Below, piece after piece: positions 51,995 to 60,801 of a stretch of DNA of 64,000 nucleotides. The position numbers and the translations under genes were made by a program. Source of the DNA: Nocardioides caeni. GTDB taxonomy: Bacteria > Actinomycetota > Actinomycetes > Propionibacteriales > Nocardioidaceae. The stretch is taken from contig NZ_STGW01000003.1 in NCBI RefSeq assembly GCF_004912195.1, positions 124,001 through 188,000 on the forward strand, read 5' to 3'. Position 1 is the first letter of the stretch, and each line of letters opens with the position of its first letter. The notes beneath the pieces are model-generated. The model worked only from the letters and a program-made list of their open reading frames with translations. It was not told the origin of the DNA and ran no database searches.

Positions 51995-52459
51995 TCAGCG
52001 CACGCCCCACGAGTAGGTCTGCTTGCGGAGCTTGAGATAGACCATCGTCTCGGTCGAGATGACACCGTCGATGGTGCGGATGCGACGCGAGATGATCTCG
52101 AGCAGGTGCTCGTCGCTCTCGCAGACGACCTCCACCAGCAGGTCGTAGGAGCCGGCGGTGATGACGACGTAGTCGACCTCGGTGATCTCGGCGAGGGCGT
52201 CGGCGATGGGCTCGAGCTCCCCCGAGGCCTTGATCCCGATCATGGCCTGCCGCGCGAAGCCGAGCTCGAGCGGGTCGGTGACGGCCACGACCTGCATGAC
52301 GCCGCTGTCGACCAGCCGTTGCACCCGCTGCCGCACCGCCGCCTCGGACAGGCCGACGGCCTTCCCGATGGCGGCGTAGGACCGGCGACCGTCGTCCTGG
52401 AGCTCGGCGATGATCGCCTTCGAGACATCGTCGAGAGGTGTGGGCCTGGGCTTGGTCAC
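51995..52459 (-). CDS. Lrp/AsnC-family transcription regulator
   Basis: A 154-residue regulator. The N-terminal HTH (LDDVSKAIIAELQDDGRRSY; AIGKAVGLSEAAVRQRVQRL) is followed by a RAM/ASNC ligand-binding domain (DYVVITAGSYDLLVEVVCES). It is divergent from the polyamine transporter. Repeated ATTTCGTTGC sites lie in this gap and in the aminotransferase/aldehyde-dehydrogenase gap, so it likely controls the whole polyamine set. The start is the GTG at 52459. The effector may be a polyamine or amino acid. Confidence 0.9.
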   Translation of the reverse strand: MTKPRPTPLDDVSKAIIAELQDDGRRSYAAIGKAVGLSEAAVRQRVQRLVDSGVMQVVAVTDPLELGFARQAMIGIKASGELEPIADALAEITEVDYVVITAGSYDLLVEVVCESDEHLLEIISRRIRTIDGVISTETMVYLKLRKQTYSWGVR

Positions 52460-52491
52460 GCCCTGATCCTCACAGCAACCTGCGCACGCAC

Positions 52492-52519
52492 GCAACGCGG
52501 GTGTTCGGATTTCGTTGCG
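52492..52519. promoter_or_regulatory. Putative Lrp/AsnC site in potD promoter region
   Basis: GCAACG at 52492-52497 and CGTTGC at 52513-52518 form an inverted repeat. The second half is part of CGGATTTCGTTGCG (52506-52519), which recurs exactly at 58071-58084. It lies between the regulator gene and potD. Confidence 0.5.
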
Positions 52520-52580
52520 TTCTCGTCAACTTGCTTCGGAATCCCTTGTCACTCCCCGCCGACCGTGTCACGATGCGCCA

Positions 52581-53744
52581 ATGACAGGCCGGATCAGCCG
52601 CAGGACGGCATTGACCGGTGGTGCCGGGATCGCGCTCGGCGCGGCCAGCCTCGGTGTGCTGCCCCTCTTCGGGACGCCCGACCGCCAGCAGGACCCGGCC
52701 ACCTGCACCACGCCCGACCTCTCCGAGCGACAGGCCCGCCTGGTCGTGTCGAACTGGCCCGGCTACATCGACGAGGACGACGACGGCTACGTCTCGACGC
52801 TCACCGACTTCCAGAAGCGCACCGGGATCGACGTCAGCTACACCGCCGACGTCAACGACAACCTCGAGTTCTTCGCCAAGGTCGTCAACCAGCTCGGCTC
52901 GTGCCAGTCGTCGAAGCGCGACCTCTTCATGCTCACCGACTGGATGGCGGCGCGGATGATCCAGGTCGGCTGGATCCAGCCGCTCGATGCGGCCAAGGTG
53001 CCGAACCTGCACGCCAACCTGATCGACTCGCTCCGGGGCATCGGCTGGGACCCCGACAGGACGTACTCCGCGCCGTGGCAGAGCGGCCTCACCGGGATCG
53101 CCTACAACAAGTCGAAGGTCGGCGAGGTGCGCTCCTTCGAGGAGCTGCTGTCGCGTCCGGACCTCAAGGGGCGCGTCTCCCTGCTCACCGAGATGCGCGA
53201 CACGATGGGCCTCATCATGCTCAGCCAGGGCGCGGACCCGGCCGACTTCGACGAGGACGACTGGGACAACGCGCTCGACCGCCTGCGCAAGGCGCGCAAC
53301 GACGGCCAGATCAGGGCGTTCACGGGCAACGAGTACATCCAGGACCTGGCGGCCGGCAACGTCCTCGCCTGCGAGGCCTGGTCCGGTGACGTGGCCGCGG
53401 CCGAGGACGAGAACCTCGTCTTCGTCGCACCCGAGGAGGGCCAGATGATCTGGTCCGACAACATGCTGATCCCCAACCTCGCCGAGCACCAGGCCAACGC
53501 CGAGGAGTGGATCAACTACTACTACGACCCGGAGGTGGCAGCGAAGCTCGCCGCCTACGTCTGGTACATCTGCCCCGTCAAGGGCGCCCAGGAAGCGATG
53601 GAGAAGGTCGACCCGTCGCTGGTCGAGAACCCGCTCATCTTCCCGACCACGGAGTCCCTCGCCACGACGCACTCGTTCATGGCGCTCGAGGAGTTCCAGA
53701 TCCGCGCCTACGAAGGAGACTTCGCCGATGTCACTGGCGGTTGA
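52581..53744 (+). CDS. potD: Spermidine/putrescine-type substrate-binding protein
   Basis: A 387-residue extracytoplasmic binding protein. The N-terminus has a Tat-type signal (RISRRTALTGGAGIALGAA). The mature part follows the PotD layout: LVVSNWPGYIDED, FQKRTGIDVSYTADVNDN, LFMLTDWMAARMIQ, a WQSGLTGIAYNKSKVGE stretch, and LACEAWSGDVAAA. It would capture a polyamine or related amine for import. Its 3' end overlaps the ATPase gene by 17 bases. It is divergent from the Lrp-type regulator. Confidence 0.88.
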   Translation: MTGRISRRTALTGGAGIALGAASLGVLPLFGTPDRQQDPATCTTPDLSERQARLVVSNWPGYIDEDDDGYVSTLTDFQKRTGIDVSYTADVNDNLEFFAKVVNQLGSCQSSKRDLFMLTDWMAARMIQVGWIQPLDAAKVPNLHANLIDSLRGIGWDPDRTYSAPWQSGLTGIAYNKSKVGEVRSFEELLSRPDLKGRVSLLTEMRDTMGLIMLSQGADPADFDEDDWDNALDRLRKARNDGQIRAFTGNEYIQDLAAGNVLACEAWSGDVAAAEDENLVFVAPEEGQMIWSDNMLIPNLAEHQANAEEWINYYYDPEVAAKLAAYVWYICPVKGAQEAMEKVDPSLVENPLIFPTTESLATTHSFMALEEFQIRAYEGDFADVTGG

Positions 53745-54861
53745 GAGCGGCCGGAACCTCCGGCTCGAGGCGTTGACGAAGGAGTTCGCCACCTTCACGG
53801 CCGTCCGGTCGCTCGACCTCGAGATCCCCGCGGGCAGCTTCTTCGCCCTCCTGGGGCCCTCGGGCTGCGGCAAGACCACGACCCTGCGGATGGTCGCCGG
53901 ACTCGACACGCCCACCTCCGGGAGGATCCTGCTCGGCGAGGACGAGATCACCTGGCACAAGCCCTATCGCCGCCCGGTCAACACGGTCTTCCAGAACTAC
54001 GCCCTCTTCCCCCACCTCGACATCCACGAGAACGTCGCCTTCGGACTGCGGCGCCGCAAGGTGTCCGAGGTCGACCGGCTCGTCCGCGAGATGCTCGAGC
54101 TGGTCGAGCTCGAGGCGCAGGCGAGGAAGAAGCCACCCCAGCTCTCCGGCGGCCAGCAGCAGCGGGTCGCGCTGGCCCGGGCACTGATCAACCGTCCCGA
54201 GGTCCTGCTCCTCGACGAGCCCCTCGGCGCACTCGACCTCAAGCTGCGCCGCTCGATGCAGATCGAGATCAAGCGCATCCAGACCGAGGTCGGCCTCACC
54301 TTCGTGCACGTCACGCACGACCAGGAGGAGGCGATGACGATGGCCGACACGATCGCCGTCATGAACGCCGGCGTCATCGAGCAGATGGGCTCCCCCGCCG
54401 ACCTCTACGAGAACCCCCGCACCACCTTCGTCGCGAACTTCCTCGGCCAGTCCAACCTCATCCCCGGCTCGATCGCCGCCGTGACCGGCGACGTGGTCAA
54501 GGTCGACATGCACGGCACCCAGGTCTCCATCCCGATCGACCGGGCCCACGTCCGGGAGGGCAGCGGCTGGGTCGGCATCCGTCCCGAGAAGGTGCTGATC
54601 GCGCCGGTCGGCGAGCGCATCGACGCCCCCGGCAACCACATGACGGGTGCCGTGATCACCGACGTGTCCTTCGTCGGCGTCAGCACGCAGTACCTGGTCC
54701 GGATGCCGTGGGGCCAGGAGCTGATGTCCTTCGAGCAGAACACCGGCCGGCGCGACGTACTGCCACGGGGCACTGCCGTCGACGTCTCCTGGCGCCCTGA
54801 GTTCGCCTTCCTGCTTCCGGCGACCCAGGACGTCAACGCCGGCGTCATCGCGGAGGCCTGA
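53728..54861 (+). CDS. potA: Polyamine ABC transporter ATPase
   Basis: A 377-residue ABC ATPase. Walker [10 protein letters not shown] at 43-51, Q-loop in [11 protein letters not shown], signature LSGGQ at 139-143, Walker B VLLLDEP at 159-165, and H-loop [14 protein letters not shown] domain follows from about 285 (GIRPEKVLI). It powers uptake by the two permeases encoded just downstream. The start lies inside the potD end, so translation is coupled. Confidence 0.92.
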   Translation: MSLAVESGRNLRLEALTKEFATFTAVRSLDLEIPAGSFFALLGPSGCGKTTTLRMVAGLDTPTSGRILLGEDEITWHKPYRRPVNTVFQNYALFPHLDIHENVAFGLRRRKVSEVDRLVREMLELVELEAQARKKPPQLSGGQQQRVALARALINRPEVLLLDEPLGALDLKLRRSMQIEIKRIQTEVGLTFVHVTHDQEEAMTMADTIAVMNAGVIEQMGSPADLYENPRTTFVANFLGQSNLIPGSIAAVTGDVVKVDMHGTQVSIPIDRAHVREGSGWVGIRPEKVLIAPVGERIDAPGNHMTGAVITDVSFVGVSTQYLVRMPWGQELMSFEQNTGRRDVLPRGTAVDVSWRPEFAFLLPATQDVNAGVIAEA

Positions 54862-54865
54862 CGCG

Positions 54866-55711
54866 ATGCGCGGGCGCTGGACGGGCTACTGGCTGATCCT
54901 CCCGGCAGCGCTGTGGCTCGGCGTCTTCTTCGTCATCCCGTTCTACTCACTGCTCGCGACCAGCCTCTATGACCCCGAGGGCTCGGTCCTCACCGGCTAC
55001 GACGTCACCTACCACGTCGCCAACTTCGTCGACGCGATCGAGGAGTTCTGGCGTCCCCTCCTCCGCTCGCTCTGGTACGCCGGGGTGGCGACCGTGATCT
55101 GCCTGGTACTCGGCTACGTGCTGGCCTACGCGATCGCCTTCAAGGCCGGGCGTTGGCGGACCTTGCTGCTCGTGCTCGTCGTCGCACCGTTCTTCACCAG
55201 CTTCCTGATCCGCACCCTGTCCTGGAAGCTGATCCTTGCGGACGACGGCTTCATCGTCGACGCCCTCCAGACCGTGCACCTGATGGGCGACGACGACCGG
55301 CTACTCGCCACGCCCGTGGCGGTCATCGCCGGGCTCGTCTACAACTTCCTGCCGTTCATGGTGCTCCCCCTCTATGCCAGTCTCGAGAAGATCGACCACC
55401 GGCTGATCGAGGCCTCGAGCGACCTCTACGCCTCCCCGTCACGCGGCTTCTGGAAGGTCACCCTGCCGCTGTCGATGCCGGGCGTCGTCGGCGGCACGCT
55501 GCTGACCTTCATCCCGGCAGCCGGCGACTACATCAACGCCGAGCTGCTCGGGAGCCCCAACCAGCGGATGGTCGGCAACGTCATCCAGGAGCTCTTCACC
55601 TCCACCGGCGACTACGCGGCCGCCGGTGCGCTGTCCGTGATCCTCATGGTGATCATCGTGGCGCTGGTGATGGTCTACATCCGCAAGGCCGGCACCGAGG
55701 AGCTCGTATGA
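54866..55711 (+). CDS. potB: Polyamine ABC transporter permease 1
   Basis: A 281-residue inner-membrane permease with six predicted helices. The EAA-type loop that contacts the ATPase reads LIEASSDLYASPSRGFWKV, followed by TLPLSMPGVVGGTLLTFIP. The N-terminal helix reads WLILPAALWLGVFFVIPFYS. The gene starts four bases after potA and overlaps potC by four bases. With potC it forms the membrane channel. Confidence 0.92.
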   Translation: MRGRWTGYWLILPAALWLGVFFVIPFYSLLATSLYDPEGSVLTGYDVTYHVANFVDAIEEFWRPLLRSLWYAGVATVICLVLGYVLAYAIAFKAGRWRTLLLVLVVAPFFTSFLIRTLSWKLILADDGFIVDALQTVHLMGDDDRLLATPVAVIAGLVYNFLPFMVLPLYASLEKIDHRLIEASSDLYASPSRGFWKVTLPLSMPGVVGGTLLTFIPAAGDYINAELLGSPNQRMVGNVIQELFTSTGDYAAAGALSVILMVIIVALVMVYIRKAGTEELV

Positions 55712-56520
55712 CGACCTTGCAGCGCACTGGTCGCTGGATCGGCGAGCACCTCGTGCTGGCGCTCGGGCTCCTCGTCCTCGTCTACATGTTCGTCCCGATC
55801 GCCGTCGTCATGCTGATGAGCTTCAACGACAACAGCGAGTCGCGCAACGTCTACGCCTTCCGCGGCTTCACCTGGGACAACTGGGTCAACGCCTGCGGTC
55901 CCGACGGCCTCTGCGACTCGGTCGTGCGCAGTGTGCAGATCGGGCTGCTCGCGACCCTGCTCGCCACCCTGCTGGGGACCCTCGCCGCGTTCGCGCTCGT
56001 CCGGCACCGCTTCCGCGGTCGCGCCGCGATGAACACCATCATCTTCCTGCCGATGGCCTCCCCCGAGATCGTGATGGGCTCCTCGCTGCTGGCGCTCTTC
56101 GTCGCCTCGGGCTTCGGTGGTCACCTCGGCTTCTGGACGATCTTCATCGCCCACGTGATGTTCTGCCTGTCCTTCGTCATCGTGACCGTGAAGGCGCGGC
56201 TCACCGGCCTGGACGAGAACCTCGAGCAGGCCGCGATGGACCTCTATGCCAGCGAGCTCACGACCTTCCGGAAGGTCACCTTCCCGCTCGTCTTCCCGGG
56301 AGTCGCCGCCGCGGCGCTGCTCAGCTTCTCGCTCTCCTTCGACGATTTCATCATCACCAACCTCAACGCCGGCCAGACCGTCACCTTCCCGATGTACGTC
56401 TGGGGCGTCGCCCAGCGCGGCGTGCCGATGCAGGTCAACGTCATCGGCACGGTGATGTTCCTCATCGCGATGTTCCTCGTGATCGGCAACATGATCGCGA
56501 CGAGGAAGCGGCCTGCCTGA
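55708..56520 (+). CDS. potC: Polyamine ABC transporter permease 2
   Basis: A 270-residue permease with about six helices. The EAA loop reads NLEQAAMDLYASELTTFRKV, then TFPLVFPGVAAAALLSFSLS with the FDDFIITN sequence typical of PotC. It is the last gene of the transporter operon, followed after 22 bases by a GC-rich hairpin that separates it from the convergent aminotransferase gene. Confidence 0.92.
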   Translation: MTTLQRTGRWIGEHLVLALGLLVLVYMFVPIAVVMLMSFNDNSESRNVYAFRGFTWDNWVNACGPDGLCDSVVRSVQIGLLATLLATLLGTLAAFALVRHRFRGRAAMNTIIFLPMASPEIVMGSSLLALFVASGFGGHLGFWTIFIAHVMFCLSFVIVTVKARLTGLDENLEQAAMDLYASELTTFRKVTFPLVFPGVAAAALLSFSLSFDDFIITNLNAGQTVTFPMYVWGVAQRGVPMQVNVIGTVMFLIAMFLVIGNMIATRKRPA

Positions 56521-56542
56521 CGCCGGGTGCCGGAATTGCGAC

Positions 56543-56577
56543 GGCGGCGGCTCGGCCCCACTTGCCGAACCGCCGCC
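56543..56577. terminator. Hairpin terminator between convergent genes
   Basis: GGCGGCGGCTCGG pairs with CCGAACCGCCGCC, 12 of 13 positions, around a nine-base loop. It lies between the convergent potC and aminotransferase stops, so it may end transcription from both sides. Confidence 0.6.
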
Positions 56578-56609
56578 ACGCACCGACGGCGCTGCTCTGG
56601 TCCCCGTGC

Positions 56610-58004
56610 TTACAGCAGCGTCGTCGCCTCGGTGAGGACCGCGCGGAGCGTCTGCTCCATCTCGTCGAAGTGCTCCTGGCCGCAGATCAGCGGCGGCGAG
56701 AGCTGGATGACCGGGTCGCCGCGGTCGTCGGCCCGGCAGTAGAGGCCTGCGTCGAAGAGGGCGCGCGACAGGAAGCCACGCAGCAGCCGCTCGGACTCGT
56801 CCTCGTTGAAGCTCTCCTTGGTCTGGCGGTCCTTGACCAGCTCGATCCCGTAGAAGTAGCCGTCGCCCCGGACGTCGCCGACGATCGGCAGGTCGAGGAG
56901 CTTCTCGAGGGTGGCGCGGAAGGCGCCCTCGTTGGCGCGCACGCCCTCGTTGATGCCCTCGGCCTCGAAGATCTCGAGGTTGCGCAGTGCCACCGCGGTG
57001 GAGACCGGGTGGCCGCCGAAGGTGTAGCCGTGGAGGAAGGTCTCGGTGCCGTGGGCGAAGGGCTCGTAGAGCCGGTCGCTCGCGATCATCGCGCCGAGCG
57101 GCGCGTAGCCGGAGGTGATCCCCTTGGCGCACGTGATGATGTCGGGCTGGTAGCCGTAGCGCTCGGCACCGAACATGTGGCCCAGTCGGCCGAAGGCACA
57201 GATCACCTCGTCGGAGACCAGCAGGACGTCGTACTCGTCGCAGATCTCGCGGACCCGCTCGAAGTAGCCTGGCGGCGGCGGGAAGCAGCCGCCGGCGTTC
57301 TGCACCGGCTCCAGGAAGACCGCGGCGACCGTCTCGGGGCCCTCGTTCTCGATCGCGACGGCGATCTGGTCGGCGGCCCAGCGGCCGAACGTCTCGGGGT
57401 CGACGACACCGTCCCCGTCGGCCAGGAACGCGGGCGCGCGATAGATGTTGGTGTTGGGGACCCGGAAGGTCGACGGCACCAGCGGCTCGAACATCTGCTT
57501 CAGCCCCGGCAGGCCGGTGATCGAGAGGGCGCCCTGCGTGGTGCCGTGGTAGGCGATGGCGCGGCTGATCACCTTGTGCTTGAGGGGCTTGCCGACGAGC
57601 TTGAAGTAGTTCTTGGCGAGCTTCCACGCGGACTCGACCGCCTCGCCGCCGCCGGTGGTGAAGAAGACCCGGTTGAGGTCGCCCGGGGCGTACGACGCCA
57701 CCTTCTCCGCCAGCTCGATGGCACTCGGGTGGGCGTAGGACCACAGCGGGAAGTAGGCGAGCTCGGCGGCCTGCTTGGCGGCCGCCTCGGCCAGCTCCGT
57801 GCGGCCGTGGCCGAGCTGGCTGACGAAGAGCCCGCCGAGGGCGTCGAGGTAGCGCTTGCCCGTCGAGTCCCAGACGTAGGCGCCGTCACCGCGGACGATG
57901 ACCGGGACGTCGGCGGTGTCGTAGGAGGACATCCGGGTGAAGTGCATCCAGAGGTGGTCGCGGGCGGCCGCCTGGAGTGCGGGGGAATCGGGCTCGTGCT
58001 GCAC
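56610..58004 (-). CDS. Class III aminotransferase (putrescine/GABA type)
   Basis: A 464-residue PLP enzyme. The PLP lysine is K294 in ITCAKGITSGYAPLGA, with D265 in LLVSDEVICAFGRLG contacting the ring nitrogen. FFTTGGGEAVESAWKLA is the phosphate region. It most likely transaminates putrescine, or GABA formed from it, with pyruvate or oxoglutarate. It is divergent from the aldehyde dehydrogenase gene, whose product would oxidise the aldehyde. The shared gap holds two ATTTCGTTGC motifs. Confidence 0.9.
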   Translation of the reverse strand: MQHEPDSPALQAAARDHLWMHFTRMSSYDTADVPVIVRGDGAYVWDSTGKRYLDALGGLFVSQLGHGRTELAEAAAKQAAELAYFPLWSYAHPSAIELAEKVASYAPGDLNRVFFTTGGGEAVESAWKLAKNYFKLVGKPLKHKVISRAIAYHGTTQGALSITGLPGLKQMFEPLVPSTFRVPNTNIYRAPAFLADGDGVVDPETFGRWAADQIAVAIENEGPETVAAVFLEPVQNAGGCFPPPPGYFERVREICDEYDVLLVSDEVICAFGRLGHMFGAERYGYQPDIITCAKGITSGYAPLGAMIASDRLYEPFAHGTETFLHGYTFGGHPVSTAVALRNLEIFEAEGINEGVRANEGAFRATLEKLLDLPIVGDVRGDGYFYGIELVKDRQTKESFNEDESERLLRGFLSRALFDAGLYCRADDRGDPVIQLSPPLICGQEHFDEMEQTLRAVLTEATTLL

Positions 58005-58042
58005 TGCACCATCCTGACTCCCGCACCGCGAATCAGCAAGTC

Positions 58043-58084
58043 ATTTCGTTGCCACAAGCGCCTGTCGCGACGGATTTCGTTGCG
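58043..58084. promoter_or_regulatory. Two copies of the putative Lrp/AsnC motif
   Basis: ATTTCGTTGC occurs at 58043-58052 and again within CGGATTTCGTTGCG at 58071-58084, 30 bases apart. The longer 14-mer is identical to 52506-52519. They lie in the divergent promoter region of the aminotransferase and aldehyde dehydrogenase. Confidence 0.5.
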
Positions 58085-58126
58085 GGGAGGCTTCCGTCCC
58101 CACGGGATGCTGACTAACCTCGGGCC

Positions 58127-59566
58127 ATGCAGACGTTGCGCAACTTCATCGGCGGCGCGTCGGTGGACGCGGCCTCCGGCGCCACCCTCCCGGTCGTCAA
58201 CCCGGCCACGGGGGCGGCGTACGCCACCTCCCCCGCGAGCGGGCCGGAGGACGTCGACCGGGCGATGACCGCGGCCGCCTCGGCGTTCGAGACCTGGGGG
58301 TCCACGACCCCCAAGGAGCGCCAGGAGGCGTTGCTGCGGATCGCGCAGGCGCTGGAGGACCGGGCCGAGGAATTCGTCCGCGCCGAGTGCGACAACACCG
58401 GCAAGCCGATCGGGCTGACCGCGGAGGAGGAGCTGCCGCCGGCGGTCGACGAGCTGCGGTTCTTCGCCGGAGCGGCCCGGGTGCTGGAGGGACGCAGCGC
58501 GGGTGAGTACCTCGCCGACCACACGTCGTGGATCCGGCGCGAGCCGATCGGCGTGGTCGCCCAGGTCACGCCGTGGAACTACCCGCTGATGATGGCGATC
58601 TGGAAGGTCGCGCCCGCCCTCGCGGCCGGCAACACGATCGTCCTCAAGCCGAGCGACACCACCCCCGCCAGCACGGTGCTGCTCGCCGAGCTCGCCGCGG
58701 AGTTCCTGCCCCCCGGCGTCCTCAACGTCGTGTGCGGCGACCGCGACACCGGCCGGGCGCTGATCGAGCACCCGACGCCCCAGCTGGTCGCCATCACCGG
58801 CTCGGTCCGCGCCGGCACCGAGGTCGCCGGGACCGCGGCCGCGGGTCTCAAACGGGTCCACCTCGAGCTCGGCGGCAAGGCGCCGGTCGTGGTGTTCGAC
58901 GATGCCGACATCGCCAGCGCCGCCGAGGCGATCGCGACGGCCGGCTACTTCAACGCCGGTCAGGACTGCACGGCCGCCACCCGGGTCCTCGTCGCCGAGG
59001 GGGCGTACGACGACCTCGTCGCCGCGCTCGCCGAGCAGGCCCGGTCGACGCGGACCGGGATGCCCGACGACCCCGACGTCCTCTACGGCGCGCTCAACAA
59101 CCCCGACCAGCTGGCCCGCGTGGCCGGGATGGTGGACCGCCTACCCGACCACGCCACGATCGAGGCCGGTGGTGGGCGAGCGTCCGTGGCCGGTGGCGAG
59201 GGCGGCTACTTCTTCGAGCCGACCGTCGTCTCGGGCCTGCGCCAGGACGACGAGATCAGCCAGACCGAGGTCTTCGGCCCGGTCATCACCGTGCAGCGCT
59301 TCGCCGACGAGGCCGAGGCCCTGCGATCGGCCAATGGCGTGCAGTACGGCCTGTCCTCCAGCGTGTGGACCACCGACCACGCCCGCGCGCTGCGGATGTC
59401 CAACAAGCTCGACTTCGGTGTCGTGTGGATCAACACCCACATCCCGTTCGTGTCCGAGATGCCGCACGGCGGCTTCAAGAGCTCCGGCTACGGCAAGGAC
59501 CTGTCGATGTACGGCCTCGAGGACTACACGCGCATCAAGCACGTGATGTCCTACACGGGAGAGTGA
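58127..59566 (+). CDS. Aldehyde dehydrogenase (gamma-aminobutyraldehyde type)
   Basis: A 479-residue NAD(P)-dependent aldehyde dehydrogenase. The catalytic base is E247 (LELGGKAP) and the nucleophile C281 (GQDCTAATR). The cofactor region is VTPWNYPLMMAIWK then LKPSD. In this setting it should oxidise 4-aminobutanal, made from putrescine, to GABA. The saccharopine-dehydrogenase-like gene starts four bases after its stop, and the amine oxidase follows, so all three form an operon. Confidence 0.92.
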   Translation: MQTLRNFIGGASVDAASGATLPVVNPATGAAYATSPASGPEDVDRAMTAAASAFETWGSTTPKERQEALLRIAQALEDRAEEFVRAECDNTGKPIGLTAEEELPPAVDELRFFAGAARVLEGRSAGEYLADHTSWIRREPIGVVAQVTPWNYPLMMAIWKVAPALAAGNTIVLKPSDTTPASTVLLAELAAEFLPPGVLNVVCGDRDTGRALIEHPTPQLVAITGSVRAGTEVAGTAAAGLKRVHLELGGKAPVVVFDDADIASAAEAIATAGYFNAGQDCTAATRVLVAEGAYDDLVAALAEQARSTRTGMPDDPDVLYGALNNPDQLARVAGMVDRLPDHATIEAGGGRASVAGGEGGYFFEPTVVSGLRQDDEISQTEVFGPVITVQRFADEAEALRSANGVQYGLSSSVWTTDHARALRMSNKLDFGVVWINTHIPFVSEMPHGGFKSSGYGKDLSMYGLEDYTRIKHVMSYTGE

Positions 59567-59570
59567 CGTC

Positions 59571-60791
59571 GTGAGGATCCTTCTCGTCGGCGCCGGCGGT
59601 GTGGGCGGCGCGTTCGCGGCGATCGCGGCGCGCCGGGACTTCTTCGAGGAGATCGTGGTCGCCGACTACGACCTCGGGCGGGCGGAGCGGGCAGCGGCCC
59701 AGGACAGCCGCTACGTCGCCGCGCGGATCGACGCGTCGTCCGCGGCGTCGGTGACCGCCCTGTGCCACGAGCACGGGATCACCCACGTGATGAACGCCGT
59801 CGACCCCGTCTTCAACATGCCCGTCTTCGAGGGCGCGTTCGCCGCGGGCGCCGACTACGTCGACATGGCGATGTCGCTCTCGACGCCGCACCCGGAGACG
59901 CCCCACACGACCACCGGCGTCAAGCTCGGCGACCTGCAGTTCGCGCAGGAGTCGCGGTGGGAGGAGGCCGGGCGGCTCGCGCTGGTCGGGATGGGCGTCG
60001 AGCCCGGACTCTCCGACGTCTTCGCCCGCTATGCCGCCGACCACCTCTTCTCCGAGATCGACGAGCTCGGCACCCGCGACGGCGCCAACCTCGTCGTCAC
60101 CGACGACGACGGCAACGAGATCTTCGCGCCGTCCTTCTCGATGTGGACGACCATCGAGGAGTGCCTGAACCCACCGGTGATCTGGGAGCGGGAGCGCGGC
60201 TGGTTCACGACTCCCCCATTCTCCGAGCCGGAGGTCTTCGACTTCCCCGAGGGCATCGGACCGGTCGAGTGCGTCAACGTCGAGCACGAGGAGGTCCTCC
60301 TCATGCCGCGCTGGGTCGACTGCCGGCGTGCGACCTTCAAGTACGGCCTCGGCGAGGAGTTCATCACGATCCTCAAGGCGCTCCACACCCTCGGCCTGGA
60401 CAGCACCGAGAAGGTGAGGGTCAAGGGCGTGGAGGTCAGCCCCCGTGACGTCGTGGCGGCCGTGCTGCCCGACCCCGCGACGATCGGCCCACGGATGACG
60501 GGCAAGACCTGCGCCGGCCTGTGGGTCACGGGTCGCGGCACGGACGGCGAGCCGCGCTCGACGTACCTCCACCACGTCGTGGACAACGAGTGGTCGATGG
60601 CCGAGTACGGCCACCAGTGCGTGGTCTGGCAGACCGCCATCAACCCGGTGATCGCGCTGGAGCTGCTGGCGACCCGGGTGTGGCACGGCGCCGGGGTGCT
60701 CGGGCCGGAGGCGTTCGACGCGGTGCCCTTCCTCGACCTGCTCACCGCCTACGGCTCGCCGTGGGGCATCCAGGAGCTCGACCCGTCCTGA
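59571..60791 (+). CDS. Saccharopine-dehydrogenase-family protein
   Basis: A 406-residue protein with an N-terminal Rossmann fold (MRILLVGAGGVGGAFAAIA, loop at 7-13; VVADYDLGRAERA acidic strand end for NAD). The C-terminal domain is of saccharopine dehydrogenase type (GMGVEPGLSDVFARYAADHL). It could be a lysine 6-dehydrogenase-like or carboxynorspermidine-type enzyme; the polyamine setting favours an amine-linked substrate (inference). It starts at GTG between the aldehyde dehydrogenase and the amine oxidase. Confidence 0.82.
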   Translation: MRILLVGAGGVGGAFAAIAARRDFFEEIVVADYDLGRAERAAAQDSRYVAARIDASSAASVTALCHEHGITHVMNAVDPVFNMPVFEGAFAAGADYVDMAMSLSTPHPETPHTTTGVKLGDLQFAQESRWEEAGRLALVGMGVEPGLSDVFARYAADHLFSEIDELGTRDGANLVVTDDDGNEIFAPSFSMWTTIEECLNPPVIWERERGWFTTPPFSEPEVFDFPEGIGPVECVNVEHEEVLLMPRWVDCRRATFKYGLGEEFITILKALHTLGLDSTEKVRVKGVEVSPRDVVAAVLPDPATIGPRMTGKTCAGLWVTGRGTDGEPRSTYLHHVVDNEWSMAEYGHQCVVWQTAINPVIALELLATRVWHGAGVLGPEAFDAVPFLDLLTAYGSPWGIQELDPS

Positions 60792-60801
60792 TGGGACAGC
60801 G

